NCBI GenBank assembly: GCA_035275405.1
Contig: DATEMU010000012.1
Location: 248,001-312,000 of the forward strand
Origin: Phycisphaerae bacterium
GTDB taxonomy: Bacteria; Planctomycetota; Phycisphaerae; UBA1845; UTPLA1
Length of the DNA stretch: 64,000 nucleotides
Reading direction: 5' to 3'
The position numbers and the translations under genes are program-made. This document shows, one piece after another, positions 1 through 8,629 of this stretch (position 1 is the first letter of the stretch; every line of letters begins with the position of its first letter). The notes beneath the pieces were generated by a model, which saw only the letters and a program-made list of their open reading frames with translations, made no database searches and had not been told where the DNA came from.

Positions 1-401
1 TGGACTCCCCCAAGGGCTTGGTCGTACCCGTCCTGCGCGACGCGGATCGCAAGGGGCTGCTGACGATCTCGAAGGAGTTGAAGGAGATTGGAGACAAGGC
101 ACGCGATTTCAAGCTCGACATCGCGGAGATGCGCGGCGGGACCTTTACGGTCACGAACGTCGGGGCCATGGGGGGGACAATGGCTACACCGATCATCAAC
201 TGGCCCGAGGTCGCCATCCTGGGCATGGGCAAGCTGGACCTCAAACCGGTCGTCCGAGACGGCCAGATTGTGGCCCGCAAGATCCTGCCGTTATTCCTGT
301 CGTTCGATCATCGTGTGATCGACGGGGCCGATGGGGCCCGGTTTATCCGGGCGATCATGGGCTATCTGGAGAACCCCCTCAACCTGCTTCTGGTGTCATG
401 A
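1..401 (+). CDS. 2-oxoacid dehydrogenase E2 (dihydrolipoamide acyltransferase), 3' end
   Basis: The frame is open from the left edge (first full codon at base 3), so only the last ~132 residues are present. It is the C-terminal part of the catalytic acyltransferase domain of an E2 component. Visible hallmarks are the strand DSPKGLVVPVLRDAD, the TVTNVGAMGG loop and the active-site motif SFDHRVIDGADGARF, whose His and Asp catalyse acyl transfer from lipoyl to CoA in the family. The lipoyl and E1/E3-binding domains lie outside the window, so pyruvate, 2-oxoglutarate and branched-chain versions cannot be separated. The gene ends with TGA and no cotranscribed gene follows closely. Confidence 0.93.
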   Translation, partial: DSPKGLVVPVLRDADRKGLLTISKELKEIGDKARDFKLDIAEMRGGTFTVTNVGAMGGTMATPIINWPEVAILGMGKLDLKPVVRDGQIVARKILPLFLSFDHRVIDGADGARFIRAIMGYLENPLNLLLVS

Positions 402-439
402 GTCGTTCGAGAGATTACAGAAAATTGATATTTCGCATC

Positions 440-468
440 TTGACACTCGAAGATTATACTCTTATGCA
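440..468 (+). promoter_or_regulatory. candidate sigma70 promoter for the 30-codon ORF
   Basis: TTGACA at 440-445 is followed after 17 bp by TATGCA (463-468). A TATACT at 455-460 with a weak -35 (TTCGCA) is an alternative. Either would place the transcript start just before the hairpin at 479-502. This is pattern matching only. Confidence 0.3.
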
Positions 469-478
469 ATTGGAGTAA

Positions 479-502
479 CGGCCCGCAGTTGGTTGTGGGC
501 CG
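479..502 (+). other. leader hairpin upstream of small membrane ORF
   Basis: CGGCCC at 479-484 pairs with GGGCCG at 497-502, giving a GC-rich stem of at least six pairs around a roughly 12-nt loop. It sits between the candidate promoter and the Shine-Dalgarno of the ORF at 532, so it would be in the 5' leader. No U tract follows directly, which argues against a simple terminator. Confidence 0.35.
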
Positions 503-531
503 GTGGTTATGGTTTTGGAAGGAGTTTCGAA

Positions 532-624
532 ATGTCAGAGTGGCTTTTTATTCTTGGCACAATCCTCATGTTTCCGATCGCGGCGATTCTTTGGCTCGCA
601 GAGATCTTTGTCTTCGTCCTGTAA
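532..624 (+). CDS. putative 30-residue single-pass membrane peptide
   Basis: A 30-codon ORF starts with ATG seven bases after the strong Shine-Dalgarno GGAAGGAG (517-524). The product starts MSEWLFILGTILMFPIAAIL and is almost entirely hydrophobic, with one helix over residues 4-30 and acidic residues at positions 3 and 25. It stands alone between the E2 gene and a convergent methyltransferase gene. The frame is also open upstream, but only this start has a ribosome binding site. I do not recognise a family. By analogy it could be a small membrane regulator or a holin/toxin-like peptide, but nothing in the sequence decides between these. Confidence 0.45.
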   Translation: MSEWLFILGTILMFPIAAILWLAEIFVFVL

Positions 625-784
625 TCCGCGGTCACGTGCTGGATAGGCGGCAACTGCGCGGAATTTGCCAACTTCCGGTGCGTATTTCAAGCGTGACGCG
701 CGCTAACGTCCAGGCCCGCTGGGGTTGGCGTCTGCGCGCGTCTTTGCATGCGCTTTCAAGAATAGTGAACCGGCACTGGGCGGG

Positions 785-1621
785 TTAGCATCGACGAATA
801 TTGAACAGGTCGTAGGTCAGCCATCCCCGGCGGAGCATTCGTTCGACGGCACACAGGTAGAAGAATCTCCGGCGGTATCCGCGAGCCGCCGACCATCCGG
901 CCCGGCTGATTTCGGCCAGCCCGTCGCGAAGCGAATCCGCGGATTGTCGCGACACATCTTCCTGTCTTTCCAGGTGCAAACCGGCGGCGCGGAATGCATC
1001 CGCGTATTGTTCCGGCGACCAGAGTTTCGCGTGGGTGCTGAACTGCGTGGGCAGGTGATTGAGGAGGCCCAGGACGGCAAAAAGCGTCTTGCGGCGCGTG
1101 CAGATATCTCCCAGGCACAACGTCCCGCCGGGCTTGAGGATTCGACGGCACTCGCGAATGAAGGCCGGCTTGTCTTCATAATGCAGCGCGGACTCAAGAT
1201 TGAAGATCACGTCGACCGACGCGTCGTGAATGGGCAGGCGAACGGCGTCGCCCTGGAGAAAGATCGGTCGCCGGGACCTTTGTGACCATCGCGCCTCCGC
1301 CTCACGAACGCTTGCCACGCAATATTCAATACCGATCAGGCGCGCCGGCCGGTAGCGTTCAAAGATCCAACCACTGGGACCGCCGATTCCGCAGCCGACA
1401 TCGACGACGGTGCTTTCGGGGCCGATGGGGACCATGCCCAGGAGCCGCCAGACGAGATCCTTCTGGTGCTGGTCGAACGAGCCGCGACCGACGGCCTCGG
1501 CATAGCCAGCGTTATAACCCAGCAGGCCCGTCGCCTTGGACAGGCGCAGGTTTGGTTGGTAGAAAACCTCCAGGTTTCGCTGAGAAAGGAGCCGCGAATC
1601 ACCGTGCAAGTGCGCCGTCAT
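785..1621 (-). CDS. class I SAM-dependent methyltransferase
   Basis: The 278-residue protein has the Rossmann-type SAM-binding core. Motif I, VVDVGCGIGGPSG, lies at residues 72-84. An acidic residue ends strand beta2 (LIGIEY). The motif-IV-like stretch DVIFNLESALHYEDK is near residue 140, and a post-I segment CRRILKPGGTLCLGD follows, as in the Methyltransf_11 group. These match small-molecule methyltransferases such as the UbiE/sterol and natural-product types. The substrate cannot be read from the sequence. It is the last gene of a minus-strand run and lies 79 nt after the esterase gene, so cotranscription is possible but not certain. The ATG at 1621 is the natural start. Confidence 0.8.
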   Translation of the reverse strand: MTAHLHGDSRLLSQRNLEVFYQPNLRLSKATGLLGYNAGYAEAVGRGSFDQHQKDLVWRLLGMVPIGPESTVVDVGCGIGGPSGWIFERYRPARLIGIEYCVASVREAEARWSQRSRRPIFLQGDAVRLPIHDASVDVIFNLESALHYEDKPAFIRECRRILKPGGTLCLGDICTRRKTLFAVLGLLNHLPTQFSTHAKLWSPEQYADAFRAAGLHLERQEDVSRQSADSLRDGLAEISRAGWSAARGYRRRFFYLCAVERMLRRGWLTYDLFNIRRC

Positions 1622-1700
1622 GTCTTACCGCTCCGTCCAACCCGGGCCGGCCCGCGCTCACCATTAGCGCCGTCCTATTGTAGCAACCCCCTACGCCGGC

Positions 1701-3212
1701 TCAAGGAGTTTGTCGGCGGGCCGGTTGCGTCTCCGGTAACGCGACGCAATTGCTCATTTCCCGCAACATGGCCCGAAATGGCGGTGAAAAGAGGATCGTG
1801 CCGTGGTCCTTGCCCGGTTCCATAAACACACGCGCATCGCTGCCGAGTTTGGCCAACGCTTCCTTTAGACGCTGGGTGGCTCCTTCGAGGTAGAAATTAT
1901 CTTCCTCGCCCATGATCACAGTAATTTTTCCCGCCAGCCTGGGGCCGACCGTGGGCCATTCGCGCTGGAGCTTGTCCACGATGTCGAAACGTCGCCAGGC
2001 CCTGACGACATCGGCGTCGATCTTTCCCGTCTTTCGATCCCAGAGCCGAAGAGGCCTGCCGTCCTTGCCGCGCGGGCCGAAGACCGCCTCAAAGGAGTGC
2101 AGTTGACCGCCGGGTCCGATGACGTCCTCCATCCGCGCAAAGTCCTTGAGGAGCAGCCGGACCTTGCCGTCTTCGCGCATGATCGGGCGCGGCTGTCCCT
2201 TCGCGTCGTTGAAAAAATTGGAGGCCGGGTCATAGAGATCGATCCCCGAGAAATCGTGAAAGTTCACCGAATCCGGCGAGGTGGACCACACCCCGCCGAA
2301 ATAGTCCGGGTAAGTAATCTGCAGCCACAGGCTGCTCCAGCCGCCCGATGAATGTCCGGTCAAGAGCCGCGCCTTCGGTTCGGGGATGAGCCGGAATTCC
2401 TTCTCCAGATGCGGGATCAGTTCCTCGACCAGCGCGGCGCCCCACGGGCCGTTGTTGTCCGAGTCGGCATAGACGTGATGGCCCAGCGGGCACACCCCGT
2501 CGAGACCGATCCGTACGAAGGGCTCCTTCGATATCCCCAGCACTTGGGCATACATCGCCGCTCCGCGATGGTCGGCGCCGAAGCCGGGAATGACGTAGAT
2601 CGCATTGAACCGGCGTTGGGGCTCTTTTTCATACACCTCCGGCAAGACCACCACCGCCCGCAAAAAGATATCGCGCCCATGAAAACTCGAGAGAAGTTTG
2701 CTCTTAAGCCGGAGCTCCTTTGCCAGCGGAAGGTTCATCTCCGATTTGCGGGACGCCACAATTTGATTGATGCGGAGGGGCACGACGCCCGACGTCGCGG
2801 GATCGAGTTTGCGCTTGGCCGGCTTACTGTATAAATTGCCCTCGGCCGTGCCGGAATGGGGCACATCGGGGTTGGTGTGCAGAACCGCCTGGATCGCGTA
2901 ACGCCCTTTGGGGAGCTCGCGGAGGGGGAAGGGAAAACCGTCCGGGTTGGTAATATGAAGCACCTCGCCCGGTTTCCAGTCACGTACCTCCTGGCCAAAG
3001 ACGGGTTGCCGGCTGAGCCACGAGTGCGAAGCGCGCGGCTCGCCGCTGAGCTTGTCCGACAGGAAGAGGATGATCCGGCCGGTGAACGGCGTAGAGCGGA
3101 CGGCGGGATCAAATTGAACGGCGAATTCCAACGGCTTCGCCGGAGTGGGCTCCGCGCTCGCCGGGGCGCTCCAACAGAGCAGTAACAGCAGCAAAGCGAG
3201 CCGTCTGGTCAT
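1701..3212 (-). CDS. secreted esterase, enterochelin-esterase-like alpha/beta hydrolase
   Basis: The protein has 503 residues and a clear signal peptide (hydrophobic run LALLLLLLCWSAPASA, cleavage near residue 20). The C-terminal half is a putative-esterase alpha/beta hydrolase: the nucleophile elbow is GHSSGGWSS, and a late GKDHGTILF supplies the probable catalytic His. The N-terminal ~200 residues form a separate beta-rich region with the phrase RFNAIYVIPGFGADHRG at the domain junction. This layout resembles Fes/esterase-D-like proteins with an N-terminal sandwich domain. Its start overlaps the stop of the upstream ligase gene by four bases (ATGA), so translation is probably coupled. A role in removing acyl groups from surface glycans or glycoproteins is inferred from that coupling only. 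Confidence 0.75.
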   Translation of the reverse strand: MTRRLALLLLLLCWSAPASAEPTPAKPLEFAVQFDPAVRSTPFTGRIILFLSDKLSGEPRASHSWLSRQPVFGQEVRDWKPGEVLHITNPDGFPFPLRELPKGRYAIQAVLHTNPDVPHSGTAEGNLYSKPAKRKLDPATSGVVPLRINQIVASRKSEMNLPLAKELRLKSKLLSSFHGRDIFLRAVVVLPEVYEKEPQRRFNAIYVIPGFGADHRGAAMYAQVLGISKEPFVRIGLDGVCPLGHHVYADSDNNGPWGAALVEELIPHLEKEFRLIPEPKARLLTGHSSGGWSSLWLQITYPDYFGGVWSTSPDSVNFHDFSGIDLYDPASNFFNDAKGQPRPIMREDGKVRLLLKDFARMEDVIGPGGQLHSFEAVFGPRGKDGRPLRLWDRKTGKIDADVVRAWRRFDIVDKLQREWPTVGPRLAGKITVIMGEEDNFYLEGATQRLKEALAKLGSDARVFMEPGKDHGTILFSPPFRAMLREMSNCVALPETQPARRQTP

Positions 3213-5905
3213 TTGGACTCCTGCGGTTGGACGGCCAAAAAGCGTTGTGCGATCCGGGCGACCCGCAGAAACTCGGGCGGCCGCCGTTCCTCAGGCGTTT
3301 CCCGGTACGTTTGGATCAGCTCCACGGCGATCCGCCCCAGTACGGCGTCGACGGCTTCCTGCGTAGGTTGGGAGAGGCTCCAGCCGATTCGCACTTGGGC
3401 CGACCGGGCGTCACCCGTGGCGATCAGGTGCAATTTCGCCGAAAAAAGAAGCAACTGGGACAATTCCTCGGTTCGCGAAGCCACCACGGCCGCCCCCAGT
3501 TCAGATGGTTTGCCCTTGTCATCGATATCACCGGCGATGCCCACGCGTACCGATTCTTCCGCTTCGACGATTCTCTTGAAGGCCTCCGCATATTGCTGCG
3601 GATCGGCGTCGAAAAGGAGCCGCGCCGCGCCATACCAGGCGTCGGCCACGGCGGGCAGGGGTCGGGCAACCGGCGAATTCGAGTCATCCAATCGCTGATA
3701 GGCCTCGGCGGCCAGTCGCTGAAGCTCGGCGGCCTCGGCGAAGCGTTTCAATGAAGCGAAGCGGAGCGCCTCGACGCGCAAGACTTCCGGCGCGAGCGGA
3801 TCCTTCCAGTCTTTTTCGGATGGCTTGGTAACATCTTCCTTGGCCAGTTCGACGCGTGTGGGCCACTGACCGATTCCCTCCTGCGTTCCGAGCGAGCGGG
3901 TGGCCGGGCCGACCAGCCATCGGCTCATCGCCCCGCTGCGCAGACCTCGGCAGACGGCCTCGAGGTTTTCCACCGGTCCGCGGCCGGCGATATTAGTGAG
4001 CAGAACGTTAGCCTGGGTGTCGTACGGATTGACGTCGCGGAGGTAAACATCGAGCGTTGCGACGGCGGCCTGCGTGTCGCCAGTGCTATTCTGCGCCTCG
4101 GCGAGCCGAAAGCCGCTGTCAAGGTAACCGGGGCTGGCGCGAACCAGTTCGCGCCACGTCGCCACGGCCTTCTCGCCCCAGTACCGGGTCATTTCCGTCT
4201 CACCGGTGGTATCTTCCGGACGCCGCAGTGCCGGCGGCACTCGGGAGCTGCGCAACAGATTGGCCTGCACCGTTCCGAGATCGAAGCGCGTGGACAGCCA
4301 TCGACTCGTGCCAGAGCGGCGTGTCGCCCGTTCAAGCCTTTCGGCGGCCGTTGCCGCGTCCTGATTCATCAGTGCACGACCCCCTGCGTGCAGAACAGCA
4401 GTGCGGAAATCATTCGCCACGACGGCGAGAATTGCGACGGCGACGACCGCGGCCGCGATGCGGACAGCTTTTGACGCCGGAGCCGATCGCGGTGTGACGC
4501 GCGCATCCATGGCCCCGCGACTAACGGCCAGCGTCAATCCCAGCAGCGTCCAATACCAACCCTGAAGAATCGGATGCCGCAGATTGACGCTGCTCGCCTC
4601 CGAGACGCAGACCACCACCACGCCTGCGATCAAGGCGAGCACCACCGTTCGCTCCGCCCCTTTTGTCCGACTCCAGCGCCGGGCACCGGCGAAGATCACG
4701 CCAATCGGCAGGGCGAGGTAAAACAATCCCCCGGGCAGTCCCAGTTCAAACGCGGCCTGGAGCCATTCGTTGTGGCCTTCCGCATCGAGGTTGCCGTGCA
4801 GGACTTTCGGCTGTTCGGCGCGCTGTCGGGCCAGAGCCGTCATCGCCGTCGGCATGAATTGATCGGGTCCCACGCCCCAGAGTGGATTGCGCGAGAGGGA
4901 ATCCAGCATCAGCTTCCAATAAGTCGCGCGGATCTTCAGAGGCACGCTCACGGCGGCCTCGGGGCTCCGCGCCTGATCGCGGACGTACCACCCGGCAGCC
5001 GTCAGTCCGACGAGCACTGCGGCGCTCAATGCAACGCGATTCATCTTGCCGGAGTACTGCATCCATAGGACCAGACCGCCCGCCGCCCCCACGCCGACGA
5101 CCAGCCCCAGCCAGGCCCCCCGCCTCCCCGCGAAAAACAGCAAGGCGAGCGAACACACCAGGACCACGACGGCCAGGACGATGGCGAGTAGGGAAGGAGA
5201 ATTCGATCGACCGGCATGCCCGGCTTGTTCGACGATTTTTCTGTTTGCGCGGCGCTGGAGTATCGCGCCGAACAGCCAAACGATCGCGATACTGCTCCAC
5301 AAGGCGCCGAGGGACGCGGTCAGCGTGATCGGACCGACGGGCAGTTGAAAATACGCCTCGCCAAGTTCCTGGCGATGTATGATGGAAAGGACCGCCCCCG
5401 CCGCTGCTACGATCCCAGCGGCAAATATTGACCACCGAACGTGTGCCCACGTTTCGATTCGAGATAGAACAATCGCCCACCCCATCCCGCAGGTCGTCCA
5501 GAAGATCCAGCCGCGCGAGGATTCCCACGATCCGTTCTTCCATGCCGACGCACAGGCCAATACCAGCGTCGTCAGGGCGAGCGCTTCAAACCACCAGGCG
5601 GACAATCCGCTCATCGGCCCCCTGAACGTGTCGCCCCGAAGCAAGGTAATGAGCCCCAGGCACAACGCTAGCCCGACCGGCACGGCATATTCCCGAAGAT
5701 CTGTCAATTGTGTCAGCGCGATGGGGGCCGTTAGCAATCGATCCACGCCCAGCGGAAACGATGGCAAGCCGGGGACTTCGCATAGGAGAAGCGTGCAGGC
5801 AAAAAGGACTATGCCGACGACGATCGCGACGAAACCGGAGAATGGCGCGCGCGGCGCGGGCACTTCGGGTAGCGGTACCGGTCTAGCTGAGCGGTGTTTG
5901 CTCAT
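3209..5905 (-). CDS. O-antigen ligase/O-oligosaccharyltransferase-like membrane protein with TPR domain, copy 2
   Basis: The chosen ATG (5905) gives 898 residues, exactly the length of the upstream paralogue, and lies 16 nt after that gene's stop. The frame continues upstream to 6001, but that stretch overlaps the paralogue. The N-terminal half has about ten hydrophobic helices and the Wzy_C signature GHNEWLQAAFELGLPG near residue 375, preceded by LWGVGPDQF. The C-terminal ~380 residues are helical and TPR-like (RLAEAQNSTGDTQAAVATLD). Wzy_C proteins ligate or polymerise undecaprenyl-linked glycans; members beside pilus genes are often protein O-oligosaccharyltransferases. It shares near-identical stretches with its neighbour, such as QLPVGPITLTASLGALW. 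Substrate unknown. Confidence 0.8.
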   Translation of the reverse strand: MSKHRSARPVPLPEVPAPRAPFSGFVAIVVGIVLFACTLLLCEVPGLPSFPLGVDRLLTAPIALTQLTDLREYAVPVGLALCLGLITLLRGDTFRGPMSGLSAWWFEALALTTLVLACASAWKNGSWESSRGWIFWTTCGMGWAIVLSRIETWAHVRWSIFAAGIVAAAGAVLSIIHRQELGEAYFQLPVGPITLTASLGALWSSIAIVWLFGAILQRRANRKIVEQAGHAGRSNSPSLLAIVLAVVVLVCSLALLFFAGRRGAWLGLVVGVGAAGGLVLWMQYSGKMNRVALSAAVLVGLTAAGWYVRDQARSPEAAVSVPLKIRATYWKLMLDSLSRNPLWGVGPDQFMPTAMTALARQRAEQPKVLHGNLDAEGHNEWLQAAFELGLPGGLFYLALPIGVIFAGARRWSRTKGAERTVVLALIAGVVVVCVSEASSVNLRHPILQGWYWTLLGLTLAVSRGAMDARVTPRSAPASKAVRIAAAVVAVAILAVVANDFRTAVLHAGGRALMNQDAATAAERLERATRRSGTSRWLSTRFDLGTVQANLLRSSRVPPALRRPEDTTGETEMTRYWGEKAVATWRELVRASPGYLDSGFRLAEAQNSTGDTQAAVATLDVYLRDVNPYDTQANVLLTNIAGRGPVENLEAVCRGLRSGAMSRWLVGPATRSLGTQEGIGQWPTRVELAKEDVTKPSEKDWKDPLAPEVLRVEALRFASLKRFAEAAELQRLAAEAYQRLDDSNSPVARPLPAVADAWYGAARLLFDADPQQYAEAFKRIVEAEESVRVGIAGDIDDKGKPSELGAAVVASRTEELSQLLLFSAKLHLIATGDARSAQVRIGWSLSQPTQEAVDAVLGRIAVELIQTYRETPEERRPPEFLRVARIAQRFLAVQPQESK

Positions 5906-5921
5906 GGATGCACGCGACGGT

Positions 5922-8618
5922 CTAGGGAGTCCCCATCTTCCGGGCCAACCCGACCAATTCAGAATAACTCGGCGGCCGGGATGCCTCCGGCCGGGTCTCA
6001 TAGGTCTTCACAATTTCCACGGCGAGGCGCCCGACCTCGGTGTAGGTCCGCTCCGGTGTTCGGGCGTCGGCCGGCAGACTCCAATTAATGCGAAGGTTAA
6101 TCTGCCCCGGATCTTTTTTCATGATCAGGTGCATCATGGCCGAGAACCGCCAGAATCGCGCGAGCTTGTCGGGCATTTCCATCGGCATGATGCGGCCCCC
6201 CACGAGTTCGGCGGAAGGCGCTGCATTCGGGACGACCGACGAGGGAATGCTGTCGATGACGTAGAACTCGGCGCGTTGTACGCGCTCGAAGGCCTCCTGG
6301 TATCGCGAGGAATCGAGCAGGAACAGAAACTGGGCCGCCAGGTACCACGCATCGACCTCCGCGGGCCATTTTCGCCGGACCGCCGCGTATTTCCGCGCGA
6401 TCCGATCATAAGCCTCGGCGGCGGCGACCTGGACACGCTCGGCCCCGGCGAGATCGCCTTGGCCGATGCGCCGAAAGGCCTCAACGCGCAGCGTCTCGGG
6501 CGCCAGAGGATCGACCCAATCCGTTTCAACGGGTCGCCCGACATCGCGAAGGGCCTGCTCGACCCGCGCCGGCCACGCCGAAGCGACCATCGGCGACTTC
6601 AAGCTCTCCGTCGCCGTGGCAAGCAGAATCTCCTCCCACTGGTCCGCGCGGAGCGCGCGGCGCACGCATTCGAGCTTGCCCGCCGCATCCAGCTCGCCGA
6701 TTTGAATGAAGAGAATATTGCCTTGCTTGTCGTAGGGATGGATATCGCGGAGGAATATTTCGAGCGTCGCCCGCGCCGCCGCGAGATCGCCGATCATCAT
6801 CTGGGCCTCGGCCAGTCGAAAGCCCGTATCGAGATATCCGGGGCAGGCCTGCCACAACTCCCTCCAGGCCTCGATCGCGCGCCGGCCGAGTACGCTGATG
6901 TCGTTTCGATCCGACGCGGGCAGGCTCGCGGCGACCGGGGTTTCGTAATGCGCGCGGAGTTGATTCGATCGGGCCGCCGCGAGATAGTTTCGTGAGGAAA
7001 GCCATCGCCCCGCCCCGAACCGGCCGACGGCCAGTTCAAGTTCTTTCTCCGCCTGTGCATCGTCCTTGAGAAGCTGCGCCCGGCCCTGCGCGTGGTGGAT
7101 TGCCGCGCGGACGTCAACGGCCACGAGGGCCAGAATCGCCACGGCAGCAATAATTCCCATCGCTCGGCTGGCCGCTTGACTGCTGCCCCTCACCGTCGAC
7201 GCCGCTTCGAACGGGGCGTGACGGCCGAGCGCTACGGTCAGCCCCAGGATCGTCCAATACCAGCCCGGCAAGATCGGCGAACGCAGATTGATGCTGCTGG
7301 CCTCGGCGACGCAAATCTCGATCAGGCCCGCCAAAAGCGCCAGAATCATGACACGTGCGGAGGCCTCCAATTGCCGCCAGCGCCTCGAACCGACGACGAT
7401 CGCGCCGATCGGCAGGGCGACGTACATCAAGGCGCCGGGAATCCCCAACTCAAACGCCGCCTGAAGCCACTCGTTATGCCCGTCGAAGTCTACGGTCCCG
7501 TGCAGAATCTTCGGCTCCTCGGCCCGCTGCAGGGCCTGCGCGGTCGTCGCCTTGATCACGAACCGGTCGGGACCCGCCCCCCAGACCGGCGCGTCGGGGA
7601 TCATTTTGAGCATGGTTTGCCAGTAGATCGAGCGAACGCGCAGCGGCAGGCTCGCGGCCACCTCGCTGCTTCGCGCCTGGCCGCGGACATACCACGCGGC
7701 GCCAACGAGTGCGACGAGGGCCGCGACAATCAGAATTGCGCGTTGTGTTCGGGTTCGACAACGTTCCCACAGTACCATCCCGCTAACGGCCGCCCATGCC
7801 GCGAGCAAGCCCATCCATGCCCCGCGCCGGTTCGCGGCGAGGAGGAGGAATAACGCCGTGATTGACACCACGGTCCCCCACAGGATTGCGGGAAATGGCG
7901 TGGACTCGGTTCCACGAATTTCGTGGGGATCCTTGCTGCTTCTCCGGTGAGTCGGTGTCGGAGTTGAAATCTCCCGATACTTTGTCGTCACGGCGCCGAC
8001 CAACCACACGCTGCCCATCGCGGTCCACAGCGCCCCCAGCGACGCCGTGAGCGTGATCGGGCCGACGGGCAACTGAAAAAACCGCTCGCCGAGCGCCTGG
8101 CGATGCGCCAGCGACAGCCCGGCGGCGACGATCGCGACGATGGACGCTGCCGCGAGTGCACCCTTGACCTGGCTGACCGAGCCGACCCGACCGAGCGCAG
8201 CCGCCCAGCCCAGTCCGCAGGCCAGCCAGAACAGCCACCCGCGCGATTGCTCCCAGGAACCGTTGCTCCACGCCGAAGTGCACGCCCAGAGAAGCGTTGC
8301 GGCGGCGAGCATCTCAAACCAGTAATCCGAAACGCGGCCGTGCTGTGAAATGCGGATGGGCAACAACACCAACAAAAGCGCGAGGCCCACGGGCACGGCG
8401 TAATAACGCAGGTCAGACAGATCGGTGAGTTGCACCGGCACAGCCAGCAGGCGATCCACGAGCCACGGCCACTGGTCCCCCGGCTTGACGCCCGAGACAT
8501 CGCACAGAAGCAGCGTCGATGAAAACAGAACGAACCCGACGATGGCCGAGAAGATGAGAACGGTCCGATCCGCCTTGTGCCGACGCGGTGGGTCCTTGCT
8601 CGGCGAGGATCGACTCAT
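5922..8618 (-). CDS. O-antigen ligase/O-oligosaccharyltransferase-like membrane protein with TPR domain, copy 1
   Basis: This 898-residue integral membrane protein starts 11 nt after the pilT stop. Helices begin at about residue 20 (LIFSAIVGFVLFSSTLLLC), and a large periplasmic loop carries the Wzy_C motif HGTVDFDGHNEWLQAAFELG near residue 380. After the last membrane helix a soluble TPR-like half runs from about residue 500, containing GYLDTGFRLAEAQMMIGDLA. It is collinear with the next gene over the whole length, so the pair arose by tandem duplication. Family knowledge: Wzy_C enzymes transfer lipid-linked glycans to lipid A, to other glycans or to proteins. Position directly downstream of pilT makes pilin or surface-protein glycosylation an attractive guess. 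Confidence 0.82.
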   Translation of the reverse strand: MSRSSPSKDPPRRHKADRTVLIFSAIVGFVLFSSTLLLCDVSGVKPGDQWPWLVDRLLAVPVQLTDLSDLRYYAVPVGLALLLVLLPIRISQHGRVSDYWFEMLAAATLLWACTSAWSNGSWEQSRGWLFWLACGLGWAAALGRVGSVSQVKGALAAASIVAIVAAGLSLAHRQALGERFFQLPVGPITLTASLGALWTAMGSVWLVGAVTTKYREISTPTPTHRRSSKDPHEIRGTESTPFPAILWGTVVSITALFLLLAANRRGAWMGLLAAWAAVSGMVLWERCRTRTQRAILIVAALVALVGAAWYVRGQARSSEVAASLPLRVRSIYWQTMLKMIPDAPVWGAGPDRFVIKATTAQALQRAEEPKILHGTVDFDGHNEWLQAAFELGIPGALMYVALPIGAIVVGSRRWRQLEASARVMILALLAGLIEICVAEASSINLRSPILPGWYWTILGLTVALGRHAPFEAASTVRGSSQAASRAMGIIAAVAILALVAVDVRAAIHHAQGRAQLLKDDAQAEKELELAVGRFGAGRWLSSRNYLAAARSNQLRAHYETPVAASLPASDRNDISVLGRRAIEAWRELWQACPGYLDTGFRLAEAQMMIGDLAAARATLEIFLRDIHPYDKQGNILFIQIGELDAAGKLECVRRALRADQWEEILLATATESLKSPMVASAWPARVEQALRDVGRPVETDWVDPLAPETLRVEAFRRIGQGDLAGAERVQVAAAEAYDRIARKYAAVRRKWPAEVDAWYLAAQFLFLLDSSRYQEAFERVQRAEFYVIDSIPSSVVPNAAPSAELVGGRIMPMEMPDKLARFWRFSAMMHLIMKKDPGQINLRINWSLPADARTPERTYTEVGRLAVEIVKTYETRPEASRPPSYSELVGLARKMGTP

Positions 8619-8629
8619 GGAGAGGGATA

